DNA of 64,000 nt. It comes from a virus. Under the pieces are notes generated by a model. The model was not told where the DNA came from. It saw only the letters and a list, made by a program, of their open reading frames with translations, and made no database searches. The first letter of the stretch is position 1, and each line of letters begins with the position of its first letter. The DNA lies in IMG/VR virus record IMGVR_UViG_3300032116_015003, positions 1-64,000 of that record; one strand, given 5' to 3'. A program made the translations under genes and the position numbers. Of the stretch, positions 15,499 through 23,780 are shown piece after piece.

Positions 15499-16143
15499 AT
15501 GAGTGAAATAGCAAACAAACCAATTACGTTGCAGTTGAACAGTGCTTGGAAGCCAATCGGTTACAAGAGTGTCAAAGATGCAATTATTAGCCTAACTGGT
15601 AGCGAAACAAAACCAGAACCATCAGCATTAGCAATCGACATCGAATATGCTCTTAAAGATGATGGAACTCCTGATTTTGCTAATGTTATCAATATGCGTC
15701 CTGTATCATGGAGCGAGTGGATTACTCTACCTATTCGTGATTGGGATCTGACTATCAGTGGCGCAAATAAGAAATATCGTGTACCAACTGTTATTGTTGC
15801 TGTCAATTATGACAAAATGCCTCGTAAAGAATTTGACGGCAAGCCAAGTAACGATAGTATTTTCCAGCGTGATAATAATACTTGTCAAGTTACCGGGCAG
15901 CAATTGCCAAAAGAAATGTTGAATGTTGATCACGTTATTCCTCGTAGTCGTGGAGGTAGCGACGAATGGGATAATCTTGTTACTATCAGAAAAGATATTA
16001 ACAGTAAAAAAGGTAACAAACTAAATAGTGAAATTGGTTTGAAGTTGATTCGTCAGCCTACAAAACCAAAGCCTATTGACGTTATGTATCTGATTCGTGA
16101 AGCGCGACACAAAGATTGGGAACATTTTTTGGTAAAAAAGTAG
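15499..16143 (+). CDS. HNH endonuclease
   Basis: A 214-residue protein whose C-terminal half is an HNH domain: CQVTG..LP, then DHVIPRSRGGSDEWDNLVTI and a conserved Asn/Lys-rich end (INSKKGNK). The N-terminal about 120 residues are unlike common HNH fusions. GGAG lies eight bases before the ATG, and a weak promoter (TTGACT 15461, TATATC 15482) overlaps the end of the preceding gene. It could be a homing nuclease or act on host DNA. A terminator follows. Confidence 0.8.
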   Translation: MSEIANKPITLQLNSAWKPIGYKSVKDAIISLTGSETKPEPSALAIDIEYALKDDGTPDFANVINMRPVSWSEWITLPIRDWDLTISGANKKYRVPTVIVAVNYDKMPRKEFDGKPSNDSIFQRDNNTCQVTGQQLPKEMLNVDHVIPRSRGGSDEWDNLVTIRKDINSKKGNKLNSEIGLKLIRQPTKPKPIDVMYLIREARHKDWEHFLVKK

Positions 16144-16170
16144 GAATGTGAAGAAAATTCATAACATTAA

Positions 16171-16207
16171 ACTCTGAACGAAATATTTATCGTTCAGAGT
16201 TTTTTTT
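16171..16207 (+). terminator. Rho-independent terminator (rightward)
   Basis: ACTCTGAACG (16171-16180), a 10-base AT loop, CGTTCAGAGT (16191-16200) and seven T. Confidence 0.88.
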
Positions 16208-16211
16208 ATTT

Positions 16212-16376
16212 ATGAATGCAATCACTATCAAAATTCAAGAAGAAGAAATGGAACTAACCACGGAAATGATCCAATTTTACAAAGATCAAACCCGAAAAAA
16301 ACGAGTAACAAAAAAGGGAATTGAAAAATTTTTCAATTCCCTTCTTGATAAGTTTTATACTAATTTGCTTTTTTAA
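16212..16376 (+). CDS. Small hypothetical protein (54 aa) carrying an antisense terminator
   Basis: A 54-residue frame from ATG 16212, straight after a terminator and preceded by TTTATTT. It is helical, charged, with an EEEMELTTEM segment. It runs into the 3' end of the leftward VWA gene, overlapping 4 bases. Inside it lies a perfect inverted repeat (16318-16343) that would serve leftward transcription as a terminator. Protein-like composition argues for a gene; the hairpin argues it may be only a terminator region. Confidence 0.4.
   Translation: MNAITIKIQEEEMELTTEMIQFYKDQTRKKRVTKKGIEKFFNSLLDKFYTNLLF
16311..16343 (-). terminator. Rho-independent terminator for the leftward VWA gene
   Basis: Inverted repeat GGGAATTGAAAAA / TTTTTCAATTCCC (16318-16343). 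Read leftward, it is followed by TTTTTT, as expected for a terminator 30 bases past the VWA stop codon. Confidence 0.8.
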
Positions 16377-17068
16377 GGAGTAACAACCGTTTTGACAGTT
16401 GTCACTGTTTTTGTCACAGTTGCACCAGCATCTTTTTGTGCATCAAGATCCTTTTGATTGTAAGCAAATGTTGTATTTGCAAAACTACGAAGAGCAGTTG
16501 TATTGGCACTTAACGATGCAAACATATTCGCACTACCTTTGCTATTTGCAGCATACGTCAAACTAGCATCGGCAGCAATACCAAGATTTGCGCTTACACT
16601 CCAAGCATCTTGATTTGCTCCAATATAAGTAAATTGCCAATTATAAACCTTGTTTTGATGTTCAACTGACTTCTTTACTTGATCCCAAGTATAAGTGTGG
16701 CTACTATTTTCTTCACCATCTGTAATAATAACAACCAATACCTTTTCTGGTCGTTCTGATTCTTGCAACTTTGCCAAGTGATTTCCTACATTTTTAATTG
16801 TAGTTCCAACTGCATCCAACAAAGCGGTGCCGCCTCTTGGCACAAATGTCTTGTTGTCCAAATCCTTTACAAAGTCAATTGGAGTATTTTCATACACAGC
16901 TTCATAAAGTGTATCAAACTGATAAAAACTTACGTCGCATGTACCATGCTTTAATGCCTTTTGGTCAGAAATAAACTTGTTATAACCACCAATAACATCA
17001 TTGGCAATACTACCCATACTTCCACTTCTGTCTACCACGAATACAATTTTTGTATAATCTTTTTTCAT
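16373..17068 (-). CDS. von Willebrand factor A-domain protein
   Basis: A 231-residue VWA domain with an intact metal-ion-dependent adhesion site: DRSGSMG near the start, GGTALLD for the Thr ligand, and ITDGEENS for the second Asp. VWA domains mediate protein-protein binding. There is no signal peptide. The C-terminal tail is rich in Ala/Ser/Thr/Val (TVTKTVTTVKTVV). It is a single-gene unit with a strong promoter at 17116-17143 and a terminator. The role in the phage is unknown. Confidence 0.82.
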   Translation of the reverse strand: MKKDYTKIVFVVDRSGSMGSIANDVIGGYNKFISDQKALKHGTCDVSFYQFDTLYEAVYENTPIDFVKDLDNKTFVPRGGTALLDAVGTTIKNVGNHLAKLQESERPEKVLVVIITDGEENSSHTYTWDQVKKSVEHQNKVYNWQFTYIGANQDAWSVSANLGIAADASLTYAANSKGSANMFASLSANTTALRSFANTTFAYNQKDLDAQKDAGATVTKTVTTVKTVVTP

Positions 17069-17115
17069 ATATGTTTTTCTAATAATTATTATGTAGATCG
17101 ATGTCTACCTCATGC

Positions 17116-17143
17116 ATTATATAGAGACCACCGTAGTTGTCAA
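17116..17143 (-). promoter_or_regulatory. Strong leftward promoter for the VWA gene
   Basis: On the bottom strand, TTGACA (17138-17143), 16-base spacer, TATAAT (17116-17121). This is the best consensus match in the window. The leader to the ATG at 17068 is about 40 bases. Confidence 0.85.
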
Positions 17144-17147
17144 CTTT

Positions 17148-17450
17148 TTATAACATAAACACAAATGACGCTGGTTTAACAACCTTCGGAATAATTGATA
17201 AACCAGATGTATTTGCTACATTCAAATTTTCTTTTTGTTTTTCTTTTTCGGTTTTTAATTTTTCAATCATTAATGTTCCATGTCTAACAACAATAGTATA
17301 TGTATCTTTGCCGTCTGTAACATGCAATTGATTAGTTGTAATAATATTTGGTGTTTGTTCTTTAATTGTTTTAGTTTCTGTTGCATCTGCGGTTAGTGCG
17401 CCCAATCCACACAATGCCAAACAGCTTTTTAAGAAGTTGTTTCGATTCAT
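17148..17450 (-). CDS. Small exported or membrane-anchored hypothetical protein
   Basis: A 100-residue protein. The first 23 residues form a signal peptide: Arg/Lys-containing start, hydrophobic CLALCGLGALTA and a possible cleavage after ADA. A cysteine in the hydrophobic stretch could allow lipidation, but the residue before it is not typical. The mature part has YTIVVRHGTLMIEKLKTEKEKQKENL and no recognised domain. Three bases separate it from the IscU gene. Confidence 0.55.
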   Translation of the reverse strand: MNRNNFLKSCLALCGLGALTADATETKTIKEQTPNIITTNQLHVTDGKDTYTIVVRHGTLMIEKLKTEKEKQKENLNVANTSGLSIIPKVVKPASFVFML

Positions 17451-17453
17451 AAC

Positions 17454-17855
17454 TTATTTTATACCTTTTCTTTTTTTATAATCTTCAAGTGCTGCATTTA
17501 ATGCTTCGCTTGCCAATACACTACAATGTATTTTTACCGGAGGCAAACCACCCAATGCATCTACTATTTGTTGATTATTAAAATTTTGTTCCACATCATT
17601 TATGGTGCGTCCTTTGATGAGTTCTGTGGCCATGCTACTAGCAGCAATAGCACTGCCACAACCAAAAGTCTTAAATCTTGCGTCGATGATTTTTCCAGTA
17701 GTTTCATCTATTTTAAGACTAATTTTCATGATATCACCACATGCTGCGGCACCAACTTCGCCAATAGCATCTGCATTTTTGATATCACCCATGTTGCGTG
17801 GATTCATAAAATGATCCATCACAGTTGAATTGTATAATGTATAAGATTCATTCAT
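17454..17855 (-). CDS. iscU: IscU/NifU-N iron-sulfur cluster scaffold
   Basis: A 133-residue protein matching the whole of IscU. The three cluster-binding cysteines are kept: Cys39 in AACGD, Cys66 in GCGSAIAASS and Cys111 in KIHCSVLA, and Asp41 is also present. LPPVKIHCS is the site that in IscU binds the HscA chaperone. The start is the ATG behind GGAG, not the in-frame ATG 24 bases upstream. IscU assembles Fe-S clusters for transfer to apoproteins; no IscS or HscA is in the window, so it would borrow host partners. Confidence 0.88.
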   Translation of the reverse strand: MNESYTLYNSTVMDHFMNPRNMGDIKNADAIGEVGAAACGDIMKISLKIDETTGKIIDARFKTFGCGSAIAASSMATELIKGRTINDVEQNFNNQQIVDALGGLPPVKIHCSVLASEALNAALEDYKKRKGIK

Positions 17856-18045
17856 ATTTTTTATCTCCAATCGAACCATGCACTGTTAATTTATATATAG
17901 GATTTGCACATCCTAACCCAACATAACTTCCCCATTTATTGCATCCACAATGTTTACCATGTGGGCCTGTATTAGTAATTTTGTGTTTAAGATACCAATA
18001 TAATTTATATAACGCCGACTTTTCTTTAATTATTAACGTATTCAT
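17848..18045 (-). CDS. Small hypothetical protein (65 aa)
   Basis: A 65-residue basic protein with HGKHCGCNKWGSYVGLGC in the middle (three Cys and two His, possibly metal-binding). It overlaps the GMD stop (TAATG) at its start and the IscU start at its end, so it fits an operon. Not recognised. Confidence 0.5.
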   Translation of the reverse strand: MNTLIIKEKSALYKLYWYLKHKITNTGPHGKHCGCNKWGSYVGLGCANPIYKLTVHGSIGDKKYE

Positions 18046-19181
18046 TATAATCCCATTAATTTTAGGTCATTTAACACCATTTTTTCTACCAATTGTGGAA
18101 ATGTTGTTTTTGGTTGCCATTGCAATTCATTTCTTATCAAATTACTATTACCAAGTAAAAGATCAACTTCGGCGGGTCGATAGAATTTTGGATTAATTTT
18201 TACCAGTACACTATTGATTGGATCATATTTCATAGCATCAGCCACACTAATGCTATATTCTTCACCAAGTCCATTTCCATGCCATCCGCCGTTTATACCT
18301 GCTGCTGTAAATGCCATTTCAATAAATTCTTTGATTGTATGTGTTTCGTTGCTAGAAACCACATATTCTTGAATTTGCATATGACTATCAAAATCAATTC
18401 TGTATTTTTCTTGATTTAACATTCTCCAAATTGCATCAACAAAATCTTCAGCATCACTCCAATCTCGTTTTGCATATACATTGCCCAATTCAATACTATT
18501 AAACGGGTTGCCTTCTATCAATGCTTTTTTGATACGTGCCACTCCTTTTGTAATTTTACGAGTTACAAATTCTTCGCCACGACGAGTTCCTTCATGATTA
18601 AATAATAATCCTTGTATTGCATACAGTTTGTAGCTTTCACGATATACTTTTACCAATTGACGTGCCGCAGCTTTGCTTGCTCCATATGGACTACGTGGTT
18701 TTGATGGATGTTTTTCATCTTGGGGTGCGTATTCAACATTACCATATTCTTCTGATGAACCTGCATTGTAAAATCGACATGTAGGTTTGTGTTGACGAAT
18801 AGCTTCTAAAATATGAATAACACCGGTTGTATTGCATTCCCATGTTTGGGCAGGAAAATCCCAACTGCTACCAACAAATGTTTGTGCGGCAAGATTAATA
18901 AAATAGTCTGGCTTCAATTCTTTTACAATAGCATTGATTGCATGTGCGTCACTAAGATCAAAATTAACCAATGCAAATCTATTTTTACTCCAATCAACAT
19001 CTTTTAAATTGGCATGATTAGGTACGCTCAATCTACGTACTCCTCCAAAAATCATATAATCGGTATTTTTCAATAAATAATCGACCATATGACTACCATC
19101 TTGGCCTGTTACTCCAGTGATAAAAACTACTTTGCGGTTGTCGATAAGAGATGCTGCGTCAGAAATATTTAATATATTCAT
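18045..19181 (-). CDS. gmd: GDP-mannose 4,6-dehydratase
   Basis: A 378-residue short-chain dehydrogenase/reductase that converts GDP-mannose to GDP-4-keto-6-deoxymannose, the first step to GDP-fucose and related sugars. NAD(P)-binding GVTGQDG is at 23-29, GSSEEYG at 141-147, the catalytic YGASK at 166-170, and NHEGTRRGEEFVTRKI at 195-210 is the hallmark of GMD. The start is ATG 19181; nine extra codons upstream are less typical. No fucose synthase is present. Two glycosyltransferases are encoded at 59911 and 60978, so virion or host-surface glycosylation is possible. Confidence 0.88.
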   Translation of the reverse strand: MNILNISDAASLIDNRKVVFITGVTGQDGSHMVDYLLKNTDYMIFGGVRRLSVPNHANLKDVDWSKNRFALVNFDLSDAHAINAIVKELKPDYFINLAAQTFVGSSWDFPAQTWECNTTGVIHILEAIRQHKPTCRFYNAGSSEEYGNVEYAPQDEKHPSKPRSPYGASKAAARQLVKVYRESYKLYAIQGLLFNHEGTRRGEEFVTRKITKGVARIKKALIEGNPFNSIELGNVYAKRDWSDAEDFVDAIWRMLNQEKYRIDFDSHMQIQEYVVSSNETHTIKEFIEMAFTAAGINGGWHGNGLGEEYSISVADAMKYDPINSVLVKINPKFYRPAEVDLLLGNSNLIRNELQWQPKTTFPQLVEKMVLNDLKLMGL

Positions 19182-19251
19182 ATTTTTTATAATTACTGCT
19201 GGTATCATATAAAAATTCAGATGTTAGGTTTAGTATATATGTATAAGTCGT

Positions 19252-19635
19252 ATGAATCAAGATATTTTAATTCAATTATTAACCGACAAGATTTTTTATA
19301 ATCAAATTATAAAAGAGTTTCCGGGGTTATATTCACCGTGTTTAATTATAAAACAAAATAGCTCAACTGAAGGAGTTGCCAAATCAATTGAAAAATTATT
19401 AACTTTTTATAAAACAAATGAAAAATTTAAATTATTAATTGATTCATTAAATAACAATAAAGTGGACGAGTCTTCGATTATTAACGGCAGCGATGTTGTT
19501 GGTATGGTAATAATATTGGATAAAAAAGAAGAGAGTTTTAAAAAACTGATGCAAACTGCTAAAAAAGAAAAATGGCAATATAAAGGAATTGCAATTGTGG
19601 ATCAATTTGATAGTATTCGCTTATACTTTTATTAA
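19252..19635 (+). CDS. Hypothetical protein (127 aa)
   Basis: A 127-residue protein, not recognised. The sequence alternates helices and short strands, ending KEKWQYKGIAIVDQFDSIRLYFY. It runs rightward in a leftward region, divergent from gmd and convergent with the next gene, whose stop it overlaps by 4 bases. Confidence 0.55.
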   Translation: MNQDILIQLLTDKIFYNQIIKEFPGLYSPCLIIKQNSSTEGVAKSIEKLLTFYKTNEKFKLLIDSLNNNKVDESSIINGSDVVGMVIILDKKEESFKKLMQTAKKEKWQYKGIAIVDQFDSIRLYFY

Positions 19636-20108
19636 AACGAATCATCAGAATCATCATCATCTTCTTCAATGTTTTCGTCAATCGTTCCATATTTGTTGTT
19701 AAAATTTTTAAAATCTTGATCATTTAATCCGAGCGAGCTTAACATTGTCAAAATAATATAACAAATTTCATCTTTTGACAATTTGTGATCCATCAATTTT
19801 TTTGCAATTATATTGGCAATATAATTTAATTTCATCAATTTCTTTTCATCTGCCAATTCTTTTCTCGCCGACTGCTTAATATCTTTTTCCGGTAATATTA
19901 AACCCGGAATCAAATCCTGATTCATTGAATACTTAGTAGTTTTTAACACTTCTTTCTGCAACAATTCATTGAATTCTTCTTTGGTTTTACATTTCTTTTT
20001 AATTTTGTCGCTTATTTGTTTGATGTCTTTTTTAGACACTTTGCGAGCAATACTAAATGATGTTAAAATTCCATGCTTGGCGATCAAATGATTAAATCCA
20101 GTACTCAT
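19632..20108 (-). CDS. Hypothetical protein with acidic tail
   Basis: A 158-residue, Lys-rich helical protein with a C-terminal run of Glu/Asp/Ser (EEDDDDSDDSF). Not recognised. On the coding strand TATTTATA (bottom strand of 20112-20119) lies three bases before the ATG. Confidence 0.55.
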   Translation of the reverse strand: MSTGFNHLIAKHGILTSFSIARKVSKKDIKQISDKIKKKCKTKEEFNELLQKEVLKTTKYSMNQDLIPGLILPEKDIKQSARKELADEKKLMKLNYIANIIAKKLMDHKLSKDEICYIILTMLSSLGLNDQDFKNFNNKYGTIDENIEEDDDDSDDSF

Positions 20109-20133
20109 AATTATAAATATCTATATAAAAAAT

Positions 20134-20916
20134 TTAAAACCGTGCTTTAATTGGAAATTTTGCACCTTGCAAAATATCGGGGTCCATATTGAAATGAACA
20201 GTTCCTCGTTTTATATATCCTCTACCAGATACAAACGTACAATTATAACATAGTACTTTTAAATTTTCTAATTTATGATTGTGACGATCACCGTCTTCAA
20301 AGTTTAATAATAATGGTATTTTTCCATCTGTAATACGGCGTTCGCTAAAACCACATTGTTCACATTCGCTTTTTTTAATACCTGCTCGCACCAATTTATC
20401 TTTTAATCGATGAATCGGAAAGTTTGGAAATTGATTATTAAGAATTTTGTTGATCGGATATTTTCCTTTATAAGGATTTACAGGAGCAACGTCTGGTCGT
20501 TTTTGCGTCTGATCACGAACTTTAAAGATGTTATACATCTTGCAATATTTTTTATATGTAGGATAACTAACACCTAATCTTTTTGCCGCTTGTCTAGCAC
20601 TATTTGTATGTTTTTGAACTTCTAGGATTTCTGATTCTAGTAACGGTTTTGCTGCTTTTCCAATTAATTTACGTGGTTGAAATATAATATCTTCAGCTTG
20701 TTTTTCTAAAAATGGAATCTTTATGTCTTGTTGTTTTAACGCATCGACTTCAGCAACAATTTCTTTTTGAATTTCTGATGCAATATCAGAACCAACAGTT
20801 GTAAGTTCTTTTATATCTTTGACATCGCGTTTTAATTGTTCCATTTCTTTGATTTTGTTTTCCATTTCTTGCAAACGGAACAACAACGCTGTCACATCAA
20901 TATTTGACTCATTCAT
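20134..20916 (-). CDS. HTH and HNH-type DNA-binding protein
   Basis: A 260-residue protein in three parts: an N-terminal coiled coil (about 8-60), a helix-turn-helix around residues 130-150 (ARQAAKRLGVSYPTYKKYC), and a C-terminal HNH-like zinc module with CEQCG, LNFEDGDRHNHKLENLKVLC and CYNC. The architecture resembles homing-type HNH proteins with an HTH specificity domain, but it may also be a regulator. It overlaps the upstream gene by 8 bases. Confidence 0.7.
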   Translation of the reverse strand: MNESNIDVTALLFRLQEMENKIKEMEQLKRDVKDIKELTTVGSDIASEIQKEIVAEVDALKQQDIKIPFLEKQAEDIIFQPRKLIGKAAKPLLESEILEVQKHTNSARQAAKRLGVSYPTYKKYCKMYNIFKVRDQTQKRPDVAPVNPYKGKYPINKILNNQFPNFPIHRLKDKLVRAGIKKSECEQCGFSERRITDGKIPLLLNFEDGDRHNHKLENLKVLCYNCTFVSGRGYIKRGTVHFNMDPDILQGAKFPIKARF

Positions 20917-21223
20917 AATTGCTTTTTATAGGCTCTACTGCCCAATCTATATTTGTTTGTTTATAAAGATTTTTACGTAAAAATTCTGCTTGTTTATGTA
21001 ACCCGGCATTTATTAATATTTTGTAACTATTATAGGTTATTAGTTTTTTCTCTGAATTGTTGCCGCTCCAACAAATCATAACCGCAGCCAATCTTAGTTG
21101 TTTTTCTTTTGCCATTTGTTCAATAATTTGTGTGCATGCTTCTGCATATATATCATCAAATAAATTGGCGTCGATTTTAACCGTTTTTTTCCAATCGCCA
21201 CTAGTTACTGTTACTTGTTTCAT
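20909..21223 (-). CDS. Hypothetical protein (104 aa)
   Basis: A 104-residue protein, not recognised, helical, with RLAAVMICWSGNN in the middle. The ATG at 21223 (MKQVTVTSGDW) is preferred; an upstream in-frame ATG lies deeper in the helicase gene. It overlaps the helicase end by about 23 bases, so translation is probably coupled. Confidence 0.55.
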   Translation of the reverse strand: MKQVTVTSGDWKKTVKIDANLFDDIYAEACTQIIEQMAKEKQLRLAAVMICWSGNNSEKKLITYNSYKILINAGLHKQAEFLRKNLYKQTNIDWAVEPIKSNYE

Positions 21224-22811
21224 CATATTTAAGATCTCCATCATTTAACAAATCCATGTTTTCTAATTTTTCATTTACACTTTCACAAACTCTTTCTTCA
21301 ACAGTTTTTGCCACGAAAACAATTTTTTGAACACTTTTGCTTTTGGCACTATCACGCCACACTCTACCTGTGGATTGACGCATTTGAACGGCTGAATAAG
21401 ATGGTGAAATTAGTGACAATCTAGGATATTTACCTGTCACATCATGTAAAGAAAGTCCGGCTCCACCAGCAGCAATATTGACTAATATTACTCTTTCTTT
21501 ATCATTTTGAAAATTATCAATATTTTGCTGGCGAACTTTTTCATATTTAAGTTCACCATTTACAATACATTGGGTATTTAAACGTTCTGCAAGTGCATGA
21601 ATAGTTTCTGTAAAATTACAAAATACAACTACACTCATTCCATTTTCCAGACCTTCTTCTATCATTTCAAGGAACAGTGGTACTTTTACTAATTCAATTT
21701 CTTGTCGTGCTCGTAATATAGCAGTCAATTCATTCGTATTACGCTCTTTTTTTATTTTCTTGCGTAATTTTTTAAGCTCACTTTCCATTTCAGAATAAAT
21801 CTTATTGATTTTTTTCTGAGCTTCTTCTTCCATGTCATAACACGCTGCAATTATTTGACTTTCTGGAAAATTTGGAATTGTGTCGCGACTCAATCGAACA
21901 CCTCTATTAACAAATATATCTTTGTTTAACTTGACTAAATGTTCTTTGCCACCAGTGAATTCCAAACCAAAACGTCCTTTGGTAACACCGTGTTCATACA
22001 GCCACGCATAATACTGTGGATTGTTGTTGAATAGCTTTAACGCAGATCCAACAGTTTTTAACTCCAATGGATTTGTAGCATTTGTAGCACTGCAAAACAA
22101 CATCTTGTATCCTTGATTCAATGCTGCAATGCATGTCTCACTGTTTTTTGTCTTGGCACCTTTTAATTTCTGACTTTCATCCCAAATAATTAAGGTGTTC
22201 TTAGGTATCTTCCAAACAAATTCTTTTCTGCGCGTTTCGCGTCTTTTTACATAACTTGCAAATGGACTATCTTTTCTTCCAGTTCGTAGCATTTCATAGT
22301 TTATAATACCTACTAATTTGTCTTTCATTTTGAAATGATTAACAATAACACGCTTCCAAGATTCCATTACTGCTTTTGGGCAAACAATCAATATTTGCAT
22401 GTTTAGTTCTCTTGCAACGCCACATGCAGTATATGTTTTACCAACACCAACATCACTACCATCAATACCCGCACCCCATTTTTTAATAGCCGCACATAAT
22501 TTCTCCGCAGCAGTTACTTGCCAAGGACGCAATCCAGTCGAATTGTTTAATGGCAATACTTCCAAAGATTCTTCTTGTTTTGCTCCAACATCAACCGGTG
22601 CATCAAACAATACTTTTCTGGCTTTTGATTCGATTAATATCCATTCACCATCTTTTTTTGCGACACTATATCCCTGTGCCTTTAAAGAAAGACTGTGCTT
22701 CTTCCAATAATCGAAAAAACTAAATCTAAGTTCTTGAGGAATTAACCAATCACGCTGCCAGATACTATCAGTTTTGTATGGCTTTCCCCAGTTAACATCT
22801 AACTGATCCAT
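21201..22811 (-). CDS. SNF2-like superfamily II helicase
   Basis: A 536-residue helicase. Walker A GSDVGVGKT is at 118-126, the Walker B box reads IIWDESQ (about 208-214), motif III SATNATN is at 241-247 and motif VI QMRQSTGRVWRD lies near residue 490. A charged coiled-coil insert (about 325-375) separates the two RecA lobes. It is shorter than most SNF2 proteins. In phages such helicases remodel replication or recombination intermediates, or displace proteins from DNA; which applies is not visible. It is the largest gene of the leftward operon 20134-23122. Confidence 0.82.
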   Translation of the reverse strand: MDQLDVNWGKPYKTDSIWQRDWLIPQELRFSFFDYWKKHSLSLKAQGYSVAKKDGEWILIESKARKVLFDAPVDVGAKQEESLEVLPLNNSTGLRPWQVTAAEKLCAAIKKWGAGIDGSDVGVGKTYTACGVARELNMQILIVCPKAVMESWKRVIVNHFKMKDKLVGIINYEMLRTGRKDSPFASYVKRRETRRKEFVWKIPKNTLIIWDESQKLKGAKTKNSETCIAALNQGYKMLFCSATNATNPLELKTVGSALKLFNNNPQYYAWLYEHGVTKGRFGLEFTGGKEHLVKLNKDIFVNRGVRLSRDTIPNFPESQIIAACYDMEEEAQKKINKIYSEMESELKKLRKKIKKERNTNELTAILRARQEIELVKVPLFLEMIEEGLENGMSVVVFCNFTETIHALAERLNTQCIVNGELKYEKVRQQNIDNFQNDKERVILVNIAAGGAGLSLHDVTGKYPRLSLISPSYSAVQMRQSTGRVWRDSAKSKSVQKIVFVAKTVEERVCESVNEKLENMDLLNDGDLKYDETSNSN

Positions 22812-22822
22812 AACAAAAAATA

Positions 22823-23122
22823 TTAATCTCCCATTTCGGTACGATAGTTTGAATATTGGGCTACTTCATAAATATTACATTTAACATGACGCAGTTGCTT
22901 TACAACTCCAATATCAAAATATTTTGCCAGTGATTCTACAAATGTTTTACCATTCGAATCATCTGGACCATGGCCCAAATCAATAAGATTCTGCATATAG
23001 GTACGACGATTCTGTTTAAATTTTCGTTGTACAGTGCCCTCTAAATGTTTAACTACCTCGTTGAGTGTATTATAATACACAGGAGTTTTACCTAATGTTG
23101 TATCAACTATATAAAATTTCAT
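22823..23122 (-). CDS. Hypothetical protein (99 aa)
   Basis: A 99-residue basic protein, not recognised, first gene of the leftward helicase operon. Motifs such as LEGTVQRKFKQNRRTYMQNLIDLGHG suggest a helical nucleic-acid-binding protein (inference). Confidence 0.55.
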   Translation of the reverse strand: MKFYIVDTTLGKTPVYYNTLNEVVKHLEGTVQRKFKQNRRTYMQNLIDLGHGPDDSNGKTFVESLAKYFDIGVVKQLRHVKCNIYEVAQYSNYRTEMGD

Positions 23123-23252
23123 AACTTACTAATAAGTATGGTGTTGTCTACCATATAGCGTATATTTTAACATATAATAAATCAGTTACAATTTATTTTA
23201 TTGTTTAAATTGATTTACATGCCATAAATATTATATAAACAATAAAATAAAT

Positions 23253-23262
23253 TATATTTATT
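23253..23262 (+). promoter_or_regulatory. TATATTTATT motif upstream of 23273
   Basis: Variant of the oriented TATTTATA element, ten bases before ATG 23273, in the AT-rich gap (23123-23272) between the leftward helicase operon and the rightward virion region. Confidence 0.35.
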
Positions 23263-23272
23263 ATCAACCTTT

Positions 23273-23671
23273 ATGGCACTAATAAGCAGCTATTCAATAA
23301 GATTTGATCAAAGAAACGGCGCGAATACAGCGTACACCGAAAGTTTTGTATCTGGTTCAAATCTTATTTTAACTACAAATTCAACCGGCATTGTAACAGG
23401 ATCATATATTGTTCCGTCTAGTAGTCTTTCTATAACTGCGAGTTATACTGAAACAGCAAGTTATGCAAATCAAATATTTGTAGCAAAACAATCATTTTCT
23501 TCTAGTACAACGTGGAGTTTTTATCATAATTTAAATACAACATCTCCATTCATTCAAATATATAATCAAAACAACGATCAAATGATTCCTGCTAAAATCC
23601 AAGCAATTAATAATTCTACAAGTTCAATACAATTTAGTTTTTCAGCAAGTGGAATCGCAATAGCTCGCTAA
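23273..23671 (+). CDS. Small virion/fibre-type protein
   Basis: A 132-residue Ser/Thr/Asn-rich protein. The N terminus (SSYSIRFDQRNGANTAYTESF..GSNLILTTNSTGIVTGS) resembles the start of the fibre encoded at 46250. The C-terminal half has the beta pattern HNLNT..PFIQIYNQNNDQMIPAKI seen at the end of many phage fibre subunits. Probably a short tail or head fibre (inference). Confidence 0.5.
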   Translation: MALISSYSIRFDQRNGANTAYTESFVSGSNLILTTNSTGIVTGSYIVPSSSLSITASYTETASYANQIFVAKQSFSSSTTWSFYHNLNTTSPFIQIYNQNNDQMIPAKIQAINNSTSSIQFSFSASGIAIAR

Positions 23672-23723
23672 AATAAAGATTTTATAAAAAAACTATAAAT
23701 ATTATAATCTTGAATTTTTGACG

Positions 23724-23733
23724 TATATTTATA
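23724..23733 (+). promoter_or_regulatory. TATATTTATA late motif upstream of gp18
   Basis: The element lies 47 bases before the sheath ATG. A T4-type late sequence TATAAATA is also present at 23694-23701, 79 bases before the ATG. Confidence 0.45.
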
Positions 23734-23780
23734 TTTAGTTTTATATAACAAAAAAACTGATTTGAAAGGAAATTTAATAT

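Noticed and set aside
23694-23701. T4-type late promoter TATAAATA as the general late signal
   Set aside because: Found at the sheath gene in this orientation, but most late genes carry the opposite-orientation octamer, so it was not adopted as the rule.
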